Source: Ryuthela nishihirai
Taxonomy: Eukaryota; Arthropoda; Arachnida; Araneae; Heptathelidae
Reading direction: 5' to 3'
DNA: 64,000 nt
Assembly: GCA_038380435.1 (NCBI GenBank)
Contig: JAWZYU010000019.1
Coordinates: 15,773,801 to 15,837,800, forward strand
Positions 9,955-19,931 of this stretch are shown in pieces. Each line of letters opens with the position of its first letter. The first letter of the stretch is position 1. Under the pieces are notes generated by a model. The model was not told where the DNA came from and did no database searches. It was given only the letters and a program-made list of their open reading frames with translations. The position numbers and the translations under genes were made by a program.

Positions 9955-10410
9955 AGAGGTTGATGTTTAGTTTAGCGGTAGAACGCTCTGGTACAGTCGC
10001 TCAAATAAATATCCGAACACTACGGTTGATTACAGAATTCAGAAAAAATATCTGGCAACGATTTTTTTAGAAATTAGTAATCTGGCAACCTTCGTGTCAC
10101 GTGACACGAATGTCTGAATTCTGGAATCAACCATAGTGTTCGGAAAAAACATCTGGCAACGATTTTTATTTTAGAAATTAGTGATCTGGCATCCTTCGTG
10201 TCACGTGATACGAAGGTTGCCAGATTACTAATTTCTAAAAAAATCATTGCCAGATATTTTTTCTGAATTCTGTAATCAACCATAGTGTTCGGATACCTTT
10301 TTGAGCGACTGTACATATCTAGAGTCGTAGGTTCTATACCGCACTGTTGACAATAAGATTTTGCCACATAAGTATTTATTCATCAATTGTTCATTCAAAC
10401 TCCTAGGTCA
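9955..10410 (+). mobile_element. SINE-C split by a rearranged MITE
   Basis: Head GTTTAGCGGTAGAACGCTCTGG (9,969-9,991) continues, after the MITE, as AGAGTCGTAGGTTCTATACCGC (10,319-10,341) and the tail with AAGTATTTATTCATCAATTG. The insertion is at a TA. Confidence 0.65.
9994..10311. mobile_element. Tc1-type MITE #4, internally rearranged
   Basis: It has TA-flanked family termini but is about 100 bp longer than the standard ~210 bp. The inside contains extra partial copies: two CACGTGACACGAA centres and two CAACCATAGTGTTCGG end blocks. This looks like recombination between copies or repair during excision. Confidence 0.85.
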
Positions 10411-10685
10411 GCCAAACTTTTAGTTGACCTGGAAAGGTGGCGCAAAGGTGCTCAAAACGATAAGGCCAATCAGTGATAAGGCCATCTAGATTGGTAATCA
10501 TTCTAATTTTGCTGAGATAAAATTAGTTTCGCCGAGAGTGGTACTCGGAACCACCTCTCCCAAATACGAGCTCAAGGCACGTAACCTTTTTTTTAAGCAA
10601 AATTATTTCTTGAATTCTATGCTAACACGCAATCTAAAACTAAAATCTAAAACGCGCAAACTAAATCCAAGTCTTGACTATGACA

Positions 10686-11165
10686 TGGACACCGATAGAC
10701 TTCAAAAGGCTGACTCCCGTCCGATCGGACGTTAAGCCTGGGCTCTGTGTGTGCCAGAGATCCATCTCCAGATCACATTAAAGAATTCACTTGATGGGAG
10801 GCTACCATCTGTCTCCTAACACCTCTCCAGTTGGCTCCCTCCCCCCAACTTTCTCTGAGCCTTTGGGATCCTTGTGGAATGGTCATTTAACCCGAGGACT
10901 GGAACCGGGGTGGATGGCCTTGACGGGATTCTACCATCTGTCTCCCAACAGCTGTTCCAGTGGGTCCCCACCTCCAACCTTCTCTGAGCCTTCGGGGTCC
11001 TTGGGACCTGGCCATTTAGCCCATGGTGTGCAAAAAAGTGCCGCTCAGAGGCAAAACAACCCAACTGGAACCTGGGAACTTCAGATTATGGCCCTGGAGG
11101 CTACCGACTGAGTCTCCCCCCCCTTATTAATTACTGCGTGTAAAAAAGTTCGGCTCAGAGGTCTC
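10686..11165 (+). mobile_element. SINE-A fragments (two plus, one minus)
   Basis: The first partial copy (about 10,686-10,905) lacks its head and tail. The second (about 10,910-11,066) has the 3' half with TGCCGCTCAGAGG and AAACAACCCAAC. About 11,067-11,110 is a head fragment in minus orientation (GAACCTGGGAACT). The cluster arose by serial insertion or recombination. Confidence 0.8.
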
Positions 11166-11237
11166 TTCTCTACTATATCTATTTTCGTAATCCTATTTTT
11201 ATTATTATGAATTTCATATTTGTTGTTCTCCAATTAG

Positions 11238-11361
11238 GCATAGCAGTGGGTCCAGTGATAGATGGTTGGTTGGGGCCACCAAGCCTCAGTACGACATATG
11301 GGGAGACACAGTCAACTTGGCAAGCAGAATGGATAGCACGGGCATCACGGGAGCCGTACAG
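11238..11361 (+). CDS. Adenylyl cyclase C2 catalytic domain, penultimate exon (1-nt frameshift)
   Basis: The 3' splice site is TTCTCCAATTAG at 11,237 and the 5' splice site is CAG|GTAAGT at 11,361. The exon reads GPVIDGWLG and then, one base out of frame, [20 protein letters not shown] and STGITGAVQ. This is the class III cyclase block with the adenine-recognising Asp of YDIWG and the Asn/Arg transition-state residues of NLASR. Membrane adenylyl cyclases make cAMP from ATP at the cytoplasmic face. The exon is 124 nt; 125 nt would keep both the motif frame and the phase-0 junction to the next exon. One G therefore seems missing from the GGGG run near 11,271. This is either an assembly or homopolymer error or a real lesion. 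Earlier exons are not visible in the 11 kb to the left. Confidence 0.85.
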
Positions 11362-11673
11362 GTAAGTGGTATTTTTTTTTATATTATACGTACATGAAAT
11401 ATGTCGGCACTGCTTGATTTCTAGACTCTCACTTGAAATCCTATTTGATCTTGAACGCGATAGCGGATCTGAAATTTCTTCCCGTTCTGTTACACACACG
11501 TTCTAGTGTGTTTAACAGTGATGACTGCCGCCATTTAGTGATACTATTTGGAACTAATGTGCCGTGTATGCCACGGCCCCATATATTTGTTAGTTAGGCG
11601 GGAGAACAGACTAGGAACGTTACTGACTAGTCTTCAAATATCCCTGAGTAAACACTTCCTCCATCTTTTTTGG

Positions 11674-12057
11674 GGCGGGGGTGGCTCAGTCGGTAGCGCG
11701 CCAGGCTCGTAATCTGACGTTCCCAGGTTCGAGTCCCAGCCAACGTTGAGATTTATCTAAAAAAAAACTCCCCACCCTGCCCACGGTCAGTAGGGAACAT
11801 CGGACGATGGACTTGGAAAGGCCGCCGTTCGTCAAGTGGGAGATTAAGCCGTGGTTCCGGATGCGGGAGAGCCATACCCTGTGCACGTTAAAGAACATGC
11901 TGGATGACCTTGACGTGAGACTACCATCTGTCTCCCAACAGCTGTTCCATTAGGTCCCCTCCCCCAACCTTATCTGAAACTTCGGGGTCCTTGTGGCCTG
12001 GCCATTTGGCCCATTGTGTGCAAAAAAATGTGCCGCTCAGAAGTAAAACAACCTAAC
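11674..12057 (+). mobile_element. SINE-A, full length
   Basis: The order is tRNA-like head with both pol III promoter boxes, a poly-A interruption after GAGATTTATCT, a body with GCCGTGGTTCCG and CAGCTGTTCCATTAGG, and a tail AAACAACCTAACC. It lies in the adenylyl cyclase intron in the sense orientation. Confidence 0.9.
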
Positions 12058-12319
12058 CCTCCATCTTCTAGAACGGTTTTGGAGATCTAATTACACTGTG
12101 AAATTTAAACAGTGAAAAAATAAATTTCAAACAGTCGCATCTTGAGGAACAGCCGATACATTTGGCTACTTCAGGGGAATTCTAACAAGTCCTTGTTTGG
12201 AACCGAAAGATTGGTTCAGTTGGTCACATGACAGGTTTGCAATCTGATGTATAGATATTAGAGTTGTTCAATGTGTCAGCATGAGATTTTTTCACCCAAC
12301 CACCACTCAAGTCATTGAT

Positions 12320-12805
12320 GAGGAAGAGGACACTGATGGACTTGGAAAGAGTGCTGTCCATTTGAAATGTGACCATAAACTGTGGCTTCATGTCTAGGAG
12401 AGAGAGATGTCTTGCATTGGTTAAAACACACAGGCCGTCCTCGATGGTAGGCTTCCTTCTGTCTCCTAACTACTTTTAATATCTTTCTCTTATCCATATC
12501 TGAGCCCTTGAGGGGTTCCTGTGACCTGGGGCGGAGGTGGCTCAGTCAGTAGTACACCCGGCTCGTCTTTAAGGGAGATGATGGTCTAGAAAAGGATGTC
12601 GGAAAGCCATGGCCTCATCTGCAAGAGAGCCATGCCCTGGGCACATTAAAGAACATGCCAGATACCATCTGTCTCCCAATAGCTGTCCAGTTTTCTGTCC
12701 CTTTCTCCGAACCTTCTCTGTACCCTCTGGATCCTTGTGATCTGGCAATTTAATCCATTGTGTGCAGAAAAGTGCCGCACAGAGGTAAAACAACTCAACT
12801 GATTT
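12320..12805 (+). mobile_element. Two diverged SINE-A copies in tandem
   Basis: The first copy starts at the GACACTGATGGACTTGG block (no head) and stops at CCTGTGACCTGG. The second starts immediately with GGCGGAGGTGGCTCAGTCAG. The second lacks the segment between head and GGACGTTAAG-like block and ends AAAACAACTCAACT. Their divergence suggests older insertions than the copy at 11,674. Confidence 0.75.
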
Positions 12806-12973
12806 TTTTGTACTATATCTATTTGTCAAATGTATTGAAATTTATTCATATTCCTTGCTGTTATTAACACATGCGTATTAAATCTACAAGAGTTCTAAAA
12901 GTTCCTTAAAAATCACAACCTTTCTTTTCTTTAATGCATTTATATTTAGTTGTATTAACCCTTACATGATGTA

Positions 12974-13290
12974 CAGTCGCTCAAAAAAGTATCCGAACAC
13001 TATGCCAGATATTTTTTCTGAATTCTGTCATCAACCAATGATTTTTTTAGAAATTAGTAATCTGGCAACCTTCGTATCAAGTGACACGAAGGATGCCAGA
13101 TCACTAATTTCTAAAATAAAAATCGTTGCCAGATATTTTTTCCGAACACTATGGTTGATTCCAGAATTCAGACCTTCGTGTCACGTGACATGAAGGTTGC
13201 CAGATCACTAATTTCTAAAAAAATCGTTGCCAGATATTTTTCCCGAGTTCTGTAATCAACCATGGTGTTCGGATTTTTTTTGAGCGACTG
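12974..13290. mobile_element. Tc1-type MITE #5, rearranged
   Basis: Terminal CAGTCGCTCAAAAAAG and TTTTTTTGAGCGACTG are both next to TA. The inside is shuffled: mirrored core blocks appear in altered order, with a second CGAACACTATGG inside, much as in MITE #4. Its right end lies 58 bp before the last exon of the adenylyl cyclase. Confidence 0.88.
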
Positions 13291-13348
13291 TACATCTTTC
13301 AAGTACATCGCCACCTACTATTTATTACTTCTGATGCCATCTTTGCAG

Positions 13349-13483
13349 GTAACAGAAGCAGTGGCAGCCCTTCTAGAGGAAAACAGCAAATACGAGTTGC
13401 AATGTCGATGCGATGTCTTCATCAAAGGCAAAGGATGGATGACCACATACATTCTGTACCCACCAGAAATCACCAGGTTATAA
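13349..13483 (+). CDS. Adenylyl cyclase, last coding exon
   Basis: The acceptor is CATCTTTGCAG at 13,348. The 44-codon exon begins VTEAVAALLEENSKYE, continues with FIKGKGWMTTYIL and ends PPEITRL before TAA at 13,481-13,483. The Lys of KGKG is the family's ATP-phosphate-binding lysine near the C-terminus of the C2 domain, and MTTY-L closes the domain as in membrane adenylyl cyclases. It joins the preceding exon in phase 0 (VQ|VTE). The C-terminal extension after the domain is only a few residues. Subtype cannot be assigned from this fragment. The reading frame here is intact. Confidence 0.88.
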   Translation, partial: VTEAVAALLEENSKYELQCRCDVFIKGKGWMTTYILYPPEITRL

Positions 13484-14533
13484 GAATGGCCTTCAACAGT
13501 TACCAGCCTTTAGTCTTAGATGCCTGCGAGCGCTTCAAACATTAAAGATTATAGCAAGGGTTCAAACTGGCTTTAAGTGCTCTTTCCTCTTAGAATCCCT
13601 GCTCTTCATGTGCTCCGAAGGATTTAACTCTCATATGTTGACATTCACGTGGTCGAAAAGAGACCATGTGAGCTTTGACACTTTCATATGTTGACATTCA
13701 CATGGTTGGCTGTGTGAGCCACGTGAGCTTTGACACTTTCGAAACGTGGACGATTGAATCAGCTTCGAGTCACTCATCGTCATCATTTATTATACATCTT
13801 TTCAAGGCCAAGTAGTCACGTTATGTAAATGCAGGCGTGTGTTATGAAAATCCTCAATAGATATAGTGAATTTTCAAGTTTACTTGTCTCAACTACTTGA
13901 GTGTAAATAACATGGAATTAACGTTTTAGGAATGCAAATATTTTTCATGAGATTGGTAAAATCCAGACTACATTCAACTACGGACATCTCCGATGATTCT
14001 GAGTCATCGATCAAGCTACGTCGCTTTTAGAATTTTTTAAAGTATTTAGAAACTGGAGAATTGTTGACACGGATTTTTAGCTTCAACTTCAGAATGATCG
14101 TCGACTTTTTCCCCAATCGCATCTTTTTTTCACCAAGATGATCTCTCTCTGTGCTTCGGAGTTCGGCTCCATACATTTTCTAGTCTTAGAGTGATCATAA
14201 TACATTTTCTAGTCTTAGAATGATCTTTGATTGTTCGTTCATTGCACGGTTTTCGACGTTAGAAGAATTCCTCATTCTCTTTGGCAAAGCTTGTAATACC
14301 TAGCTAATGCCATCTCGAACTGCTCTTGGGTGCAATCATTTAAGTCATAAACTTTACATTGCCTGAAGCACAGCGTGATGACTCGTGCTAATCCTCCAGA
14401 TGAACACGTGATCATACAGTCTTCACTGAATTATGACCACTCCGTGTTATGCCAACGGGAAGCTAATTCCGATGCTCCATAACTTTTAAAATAACCTTTT
14501 ATGGTAAAATACGACTGATCCGTGCCTGATCTA
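13484..14533 (+). other. Adenylyl cyclase 3' UTR and downstream flank
   Basis: ATTAAA occurs about 55 nt after the stop codon and could serve as a polyadenylation signal. Two tandem ~57-bp units at about 13,634-13,743 each carry CATATGTTGACATTCAC and end GTGAGCTTTGACACTTTC, with CACGTGG/CCACGTG-like inverted pieces. The rest shows no gene. Confidence 0.5.
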
Positions 14534-14742
14534 CAGTCGCTCAAAAAAATAGCCGAACACTACGGTTGATTACAGAATTCAGAAAATATTTCTGGCAACG
14601 ATTTTTTTAGAAATTAGTGATCTGGTATTCTTCGTGTCACGAAGGTTGCCATATCACTAATTTCTAAAAAACATCGTTGCCAGATGTTTTTTCTGAACTC
14701 TGTAATCAACCGTAGTGTTCGGATTTTTTTTTTGAGCGACTG
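14534..14742. mobile_element. Tc1-type MITE #6
   Basis: A standard-length copy (209 bp) flanked by TA, with termini CAGTCGCTCAAAAAAA and TTTTTTTTGAGCGACTG. The core mirrors around a shortened CGTGTCACGAAGG centre. Confidence 0.92.
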
Positions 14743-15076
14743 TACCACCACTTTTCAGTCTTTGTGGAAGCAATTCGTTCTGAATTCGTCGAAGTGTTTA
14801 CAGATTACTACTCTCATCTGATTTTTCAAGTTTTCTTGATGCTTCTTGAAGAGTGTGTTTTCCCCAATAACAGAATGCTTACTTTTGTACTTAATATATG
14901 TAATATTTGTAGCATTCTGGAATAGCTTAATGTCTTGACTTTTGTACATGTTACAGTTAGGGTATATGCACATTTTATTATGTACAGTTTAAGGTTAACA
15001 AACCCGAGAACGACTCGATCTGAATCAAATTTAGTGGATCAATCTCGCCATTTTTGGTGCGAGCTGTTCTGTAGGC

Positions 15077-15499
15077 CAGGGGTGCAAAAACCTTTCAACA
15101 ATTTTATCCCGCCCGCGTAAAAATTGGATAATATTTTTTTATTTAAATCTGGTTCTAGCAAAGTGAATGGTGTTTTAATAACACGAAAGACGAAAATTTC
15201 AATGACATCATGCAATAGCTACAACATCACGGAAGCGGAATGTTCAGTTGCTCTTTCTAAGCTCCAGTCCTCATCCTTCACATACTGCTTCAAACAAGCC
15301 AACTCCAGTTTTAACGTTAAAATAAACTTTATAACAATATTTAATTTTTTTCTTATTATTTGGTATTTATACACAGAACAAGTAAAATATAATAAACAAT
15401 TTTTTGGGGTTCTTTTTAGTGCACACCCCCTTCCAACTAATGGCCCACAGCAAATATATTTCTATTCTGCCCGATGCCAAAAAAGTTTCTGCATCCCTG
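15077..15499. mobile_element. hAT-type non-autonomous element
   Basis: Left end CAGGGGTGCAAAAACCTTT is answered at the right by the inverse of CAGGGATGCAGAAACTTTTT. The flanking 8-mers CTGTAGGC and ATGTAGAC agree at 6 of 8. The 135-codon open frame inside (15,124-15,531) runs past the element end and has no recognisable domain, so I do not treat it as a gene. A 17-bp near-direct repeat (AACAAACCCGAGAACG / AACAAACTCGAGAACG) lies at about 14,998 and 15,823. Confidence 0.65.
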
Positions 15500-15837
15500 A
15501 TGTAGACGAAGATATTCATATTTTCGTGTAATTTTATTTTTCACTCTTTCTGAATCGACGGCAAACGATAATAATCTATTCAGTCTTCCTTGACTAAATG
15601 AGCCGAAACTAATTTTAATATATTCGAAAATATCACTTGTTGCCTCTGTAAATTATTTAAAAATCATTATTATCACTGTAAACGTTGTTTAGATGACAAT
15701 ATTGATATTTTTAATGTGCTGAGCTTTGCAAAGCATTTTAATATATATTTGAATCGTGATTAAAATTTTGCTTGCTTTAGATAAGAGAAAAATGACACTA
15801 CGATTAGTAACTGCCATTATTAACAAACTCGAGAACG

Positions 15838-15885
15838 CCATCATTACTATATTAATAGCTAACTTTTAATATAGTAATGATTCAT
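15838..15885. repeat. Hairpin downstream of the Jockey-like ORF1
   Basis: Inverted arms ATCATTACTATATTA and TAATATAGTAATGAT surround a short loop. It lies about 60 nt past the stop codon of the minus-strand ORF1, so it is a candidate 3' end structure of that element. Confidence 0.6.
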
Positions 15886-15940
15886 TTTCTCTAACTATAT
15901 ATGCCTATAATCAGAATAATAAAATACTCAGAAAAATATA

Positions 15941-17122
15941 CTAAAGAATATAAGGACTATCAAGAAAATCCATAGCGGAAAAGTTATTGATGGGATCATC
16001 GGGGTCCTGTGGAACATTGATGTCCGTAGTAGAAGTAGAAGGTTGTGCAAAATGTAATTGTGCAGGTCGAAGTAAAGGAATAGTCATATTCACTGTCGCA
16101 CTCTGTTCCGGAATACTCAAACTTGACGACGTTTTCAGAGAAGCATCCTTATCCATGGCAATTTGTGCAGAAGATATGTCTTGAGGATTGAGTGGTTTAG
16201 AAATAGGTGCAATCTCAATTTTGCTTTGGGTAGTTGAGTCAGTCTGTCTTGTTAATTCCGGCATGAAAGAGAACATGACTGATAAACGCTTCTCGAATTC
16301 AGACAGAGCCTTTTCTATTAACGATGTGATAAGATGTGAATTGTACATTTCTTGAGTTGTAGTAACATCCGGTAGAGGCATTAGATTTTTCCGGGTTGTA
16401 GATGCATATGTCTGTCTTGAGGGTAATATGGCCGCTCGAGCTGCAATATATGTAGTACGTCTGGTACATTTATTGTTGAGAATAGTGGTTTCGAGTTGGC
16501 GCTTCGGACATTGAAGGGAGGTGGCTTCATGCGTATCGCCACCTAGACAACAATGTATTGCAGAAGATGTACAAGAGGTAGCATAATGTTTCTCATCACA
16601 TCGAGGTTTGCTTCGACAGGTTCTCTTTCCGTGTCCAAATCTGGAACAGTTATCACACTGTCGTGGTCTATCTATGAAAAGGGTGGGATGTTGTATTTCC
16701 CAACGTAGAATTATTTCATGGGGCATTTGTAGATCAACAATTGTTATTAACACAGTTGGTAAGGGAGACATTGTGTTGCCATCACGTTTGAAAAATCGAC
16801 GAATCGAATAAATATGACGACCTTGAATTGATACTTCCGTAAATAAGCCGTCGATAGAGATTTCGGTATCAATGTTGCGAAGGAGAAATTTAGTTGTTAA
16901 TGATTCTGTCAGGATTTCATGCTCAACTGGAGTATTTAATATCTGTGTGATATTTAGTAACTCAAGGGTGCATTCAATGGAAGTTGTTGCGATTATCAAA
17001 TCGTTCGTCTTATTGCGTTTGACGATTAAAATATCTTCTGGGTTTGAAAGTTGAGCTGTCAGCTGCTGCTTCAAGGCATTAGGTTTAGAATAACTTTCAT
17101 GTGCATCCATTTGATTTAGCAT
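15941..17122 (-). CDS. Jockey/CR1-like LINE ORF1 (gag-like), no ORF2
   Basis: An intact 393-residue frame. After a middle domain with a conserved-looking LLRNIDTEISIDGLF block, residues about 155-185 include LFIDRPRQCDNCSRFGHG. This is followed by a CCHC knuckle of spacing C-X2-C-X4-H-X4-C and two degenerate knuckles ending in CPKR. This layout is that of nucleic-acid-chaperone ORF1 proteins of Jockey/I/CR1-type LINEs, which coat the element RNA. The C-terminal half is Ser/Thr/Pro-rich. No endonuclease or reverse transcriptase follows in the 900 nt downstream, where there is only AT-rich sequence with a hairpin. It is either a truncated copy or an ORF1-only element. The intact frame is unusual among the decayed elements here. 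Confidence 0.75.
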   Translation of the reverse strand: MLNQMDAHESYSKPNALKQQLTAQLSNPEDILIVKRNKTNDLIIATTSIECTLELLNITQILNTPVEHEILTESLTTKFLLRNIDTEISIDGLFTEVSIQGRHIYSIRRFFKRDGNTMSPLPTVLITIVDLQMPHEIILRWEIQHPTLFIDRPRQCDNCSRFGHGKRTCRSKPRCDEKHYATSCTSSAIHCCLGGDTHEATSLQCPKRQLETTILNNKCTRRTTYIAARAAILPSRQTYASTTRKNLMPLPDVTTTQEMYNSHLITSLIEKALSEFEKRLSVMFSFMPELTRQTDSTTQSKIEIAPISKPLNPQDISSAQIAMDKDASLKTSSSLSIPEQSATVNMTIPLLRPAQLHFAQPSTSTTDINVPQDPDDPINNFSAMDFLDSPYIL

Positions 17123-17817
17123 ATGATAACAGATCAGAGTTATTCATAAACGTTTTGGAATATAGTGGCTGAAACTGTTGCTGCATAGCAGATTTGTCAC
17201 TATGTAAACGTTTTGACCCCCCAGAGGGATCATCCATTTTGGAAAGACAAAATTAAAGTACACGCAGAAAATGCTGCGCGAAGTGCAGAAATTCCACACC
17301 AAAGCCTGTCGAAAAGTCTTTAGACACAGAAGAAAAAAAAAAAAATAATAAAAAAAAAAAAAAAATCACACAGACCTGAAAGGCTCCGAAAAATACCCAC
17401 ACCTAGGGAGAAGAAAAGAAAGGACGCCTCACATAGTACACTCACTACCGAAGAGTAGAAAAAAATAATATCAGCACCAGCGTAGGTTATCAACGACACC
17501 AGAACTTCAAGAAGCTATTCTCTGCTCCAAGCACCAACCTCCATTCAACCGAAGAACAGCTTCGAATCTCCCGCTTTTTAAATGCTTGATGCATTTGCAT
17601 ATACCGCAGCCAACGCCATTCATTTGCATACTATACCACAATCCTATGTCGCATTTTACACAACTGTGCATGAATTTCGTGCATTTTCATCGTAGGAGTT
17701 TTAGATAATAACGCGTTTTCTTCATTTGGTCCTTAATTTATGGAAACCTGTGTGTATTGGGATGGACTTGGTTGAATATATTATTACAGAATGACAGTGG
17801 TGTTGTATTAGTAGTCA
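17123..17817 (-). other. Likely 5' leader of the ORF1 element
   Basis: No gene is seen. An A-rich tract at 17,332-17,365 and two GCATTTGCAT-like strings near 17,590 and 17,620 are present. As the region upstream of ORF1 on the minus strand it may hold the element's promoter, but its limits are not defined. Confidence 0.35.
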
Positions 17818-18105
17818 CTGGGTTGGGTTGTTTACCTCTGAGCGGCATTCTTTTTTGCACACACTGGGCTAAAGGGCCAGATCACAAGGATCCTGAATGC
17901 TCAGAGAAAGTTGGGGGAGGGGACTCACCAGACAGCTGTTAGGAGGCAGATGGTAGTCTCCCGTAAAGACCAGCGTGTTCTTTAAGGTGCACAGGTATGG
18001 CTCTCCCGTACACGAAACCATTGCTTAATGTTCCATCCAAAGGACGGCGGCCTTTTCAATCCTATCGGGGTCCCCTACTGGCCATGGGCAGGGTGGTCAT
18101 ATGGG
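17818..18105 (-). mobile_element. SINE-A, head truncated
   Basis: It runs from GGGTTGGGTTGTTTACC (tail) through TCAGAGAAAGTTGGGGGAGG to CCCCTACTGGCCATGGGCAGGG, then leaves the family before the tRNA-like head. Confidence 0.85.
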
Positions 18106-18254
18106 GAGACTATGTACTTCTTGTCAGTCAACTGATGATGGGTCAGAACTTAATAATCATCAGCTACACAATTCCTAGGTGACACTAACGCATGTTCCTG
18201 CCAATTTCGGTATTTCACTAGATGTGACCACACTTCGTAGTGAACCACTTGGAC

Positions 18255-19319
18255 CAAGGGTTTTCAAACTTTTCCCCGTCGCACCCCCCCTCCCACTTTA
18301 GCACCGATGAAATTTTTCGCGGCCCCCTTTTGCTACTGATGAAATTCCCCACCCCCTTACTACTGACGGAATATATCACCCCCCACCTTACCGGAGTTGC
18401 CCTCCATTGCATCACATTATTGATTAAAGTCTGTTAGTAACAGGGAATTCGTCTCATTAATTCCTTTACCATTGACGAAATTAACTTGAATTGAGGTTAG
18501 AAATTCTCACAACAGAATGCCCAGAGAACAGTATAGAGTACTGGTAAACTAAAGAGCATGGAGCTACCGATTGAAGAACCAAGGAAGAGAGAAGTATATT
18601 AGAGTTAGCTCGGAACACTGTAGGACGAAGAGAGTAGAGGAAGGCTGGAGGTTAGTATTTTCGTGTCGTTATAATACAGGTGATGCTACTATCGCTCTTT
18701 CTCATCTGAGAACAGTAACAATGCAGGAGATAAAGAGGAAAGGAGTGTTGTAATTTACCGAAGCGACTGTTTATAACCTAGTGGAATTTATCCCTCATTT
18801 TTACAATCAGCGAAGCAGATTTTTGTGCGTACACATTCAACCGAATTCAGCTGTATCCGTTCAGTCATATCCAGATGGCCTTGACAGGCATTAACTTGCA
18901 ATCCCGTGTAGGGTTGCGTTGTTTTACCTTTGAGCGGCATTTTTTGTACATATTGGGCTAAATGACCAGGTCACAAGGACCCCGAAGGCTCAGAGAAGGT
19001 TGGGGAGAGAACTCACTAGAACAGCTGTTGGGAGACAGATGGTAGCCTCCCGTCAAGGATATTCCTGCAAAAGGAGCCACGGATTAACGTCCCATCCGAA
19101 CGACGGCGGCCTTTCCAAGCCCATTGGTAATGGCCGCCCATTGGTATTGGTCTCCTACTGACCAAAGGCAGGGCGAGGAATTTTGCGGAGATAAATCTCA
19201 AAGTTGACCCAGCTGGGACTCGAACCTGGGAACTACAGATTTCGAGCCTGGTGCGCTACTGACTGAGCCACCCCCGCCCCTCCCGTGTAGGGTCGTGACC
19301 CACAGTTCGAGAAACGCTG
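18255..19319. mobile_element. hAT-type non-autonomous element with nested SINE-A
   Basis: The left end is CAAGGGTTTTCAAACTTTT and the right end is the inverse of CAGCGTTTCTCGAACTGTGG. Both match the common hAT terminus form CAGxGGTTCTCAAAC. Flanks ACTTGGAC and ACTTTGGC are close but not identical 8-mers. There is no transposase. A SINE-A inserted at 18,914-19,280 close to the right end. Confidence 0.65.
18914..19280 (-). mobile_element. SINE-A with exact target duplication
   Basis: TCCCGTGTAGGG occurs directly on both sides (18,902-18,913 and 19,281-19,292), a 12-bp target-site duplication of the kind LINE machinery makes. The copy is complete up to the head (GGTGGCTCAG equivalent), with a small internal tandem change around CCCATTGGT. 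Confidence 0.92.
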
Positions 19320-19567
19320 ACTTTGGCATCTCAGTTGACTTTCATTTTCAACCATTTATATGTAATATTTTTTATATTATATAATTTTTTGAAATTAAAA
19401 GTGCTATTCCACTTTTTCAACTGTTACTTTTATGCAGTATTTATGCGCACCGATCTTTTGATTCTCATGTGGCAGATCCAAAGGATTTTTAGGTTGTTTT
19501 TTAATTTATGGAAACCATCGTATATTCTTCAAGAAGGGGAATATAATACTACGAGATGTAGATTCGG

Positions 19568-19712
19568 GATGGTAATACCCTCTGAGCGGCACTTTTTTTT
19601 GCAGATAATGGACTAAACGGCCAGGTCACAAGAACCCCAAGGACTTGGGGAAGGTTGGATAGGTAACCTTCTAGGCATTTGGCAGGAGACAGGTAGAAGC
19701 CTCCCTTCAACT
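19568..19712 (-). mobile_element. SINE-A 3' fragment
   Basis: Diverged tail part only: CTCTGAGCGGCACTTTT, GGCCAGGTCACAAGAACCCC and GGAGACAGGTAGAAGCCTCCC. Confidence 0.75.
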
Positions 19713-19931
19713 GAGATGTGGAATATACGAATCAGAGCCGGATCTAGGAAGGCGGGAAGGGGCCATGTCCCACACTCACTTTGAGAATGATGGTAAAGGA
19801 AATAAAGGCAAAAATTGTTAAACTTATTTAATTTTTCATTACTTTTTGAAGAATTCTTTTCTAAAATGGAAGAACTTTATACTAAAATGGAAATCCTTTG
19901 TTTCTTCCCCCCGCCTCTACCTTTTTCCGTC

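Larger units (their letters stand above)
11362..13348 (+). other. Adenylyl cyclase intron with nested SINE-A copies and a MITE
   Basis: The intron holds a full SINE-A (about 11,674-12,057, plus). Its head is TGGCTCAGTCGG (a perfect A-box match) and GGTTCGAGTCC (a perfect B-box match). Two diverged copies follow head to tail (about 12,320-12,528 and 12,529-12,805), and then a Tc1-type MITE (12,974-13,290) ends 58 bp before the last exon. No other coding exon is seen. Confidence 0.85.

Noticed and set aside
15124..15531. 135-codon frame as a gene
   Set aside because: It spans the end of a hAT-type element and has no recognisable domain or splice context.
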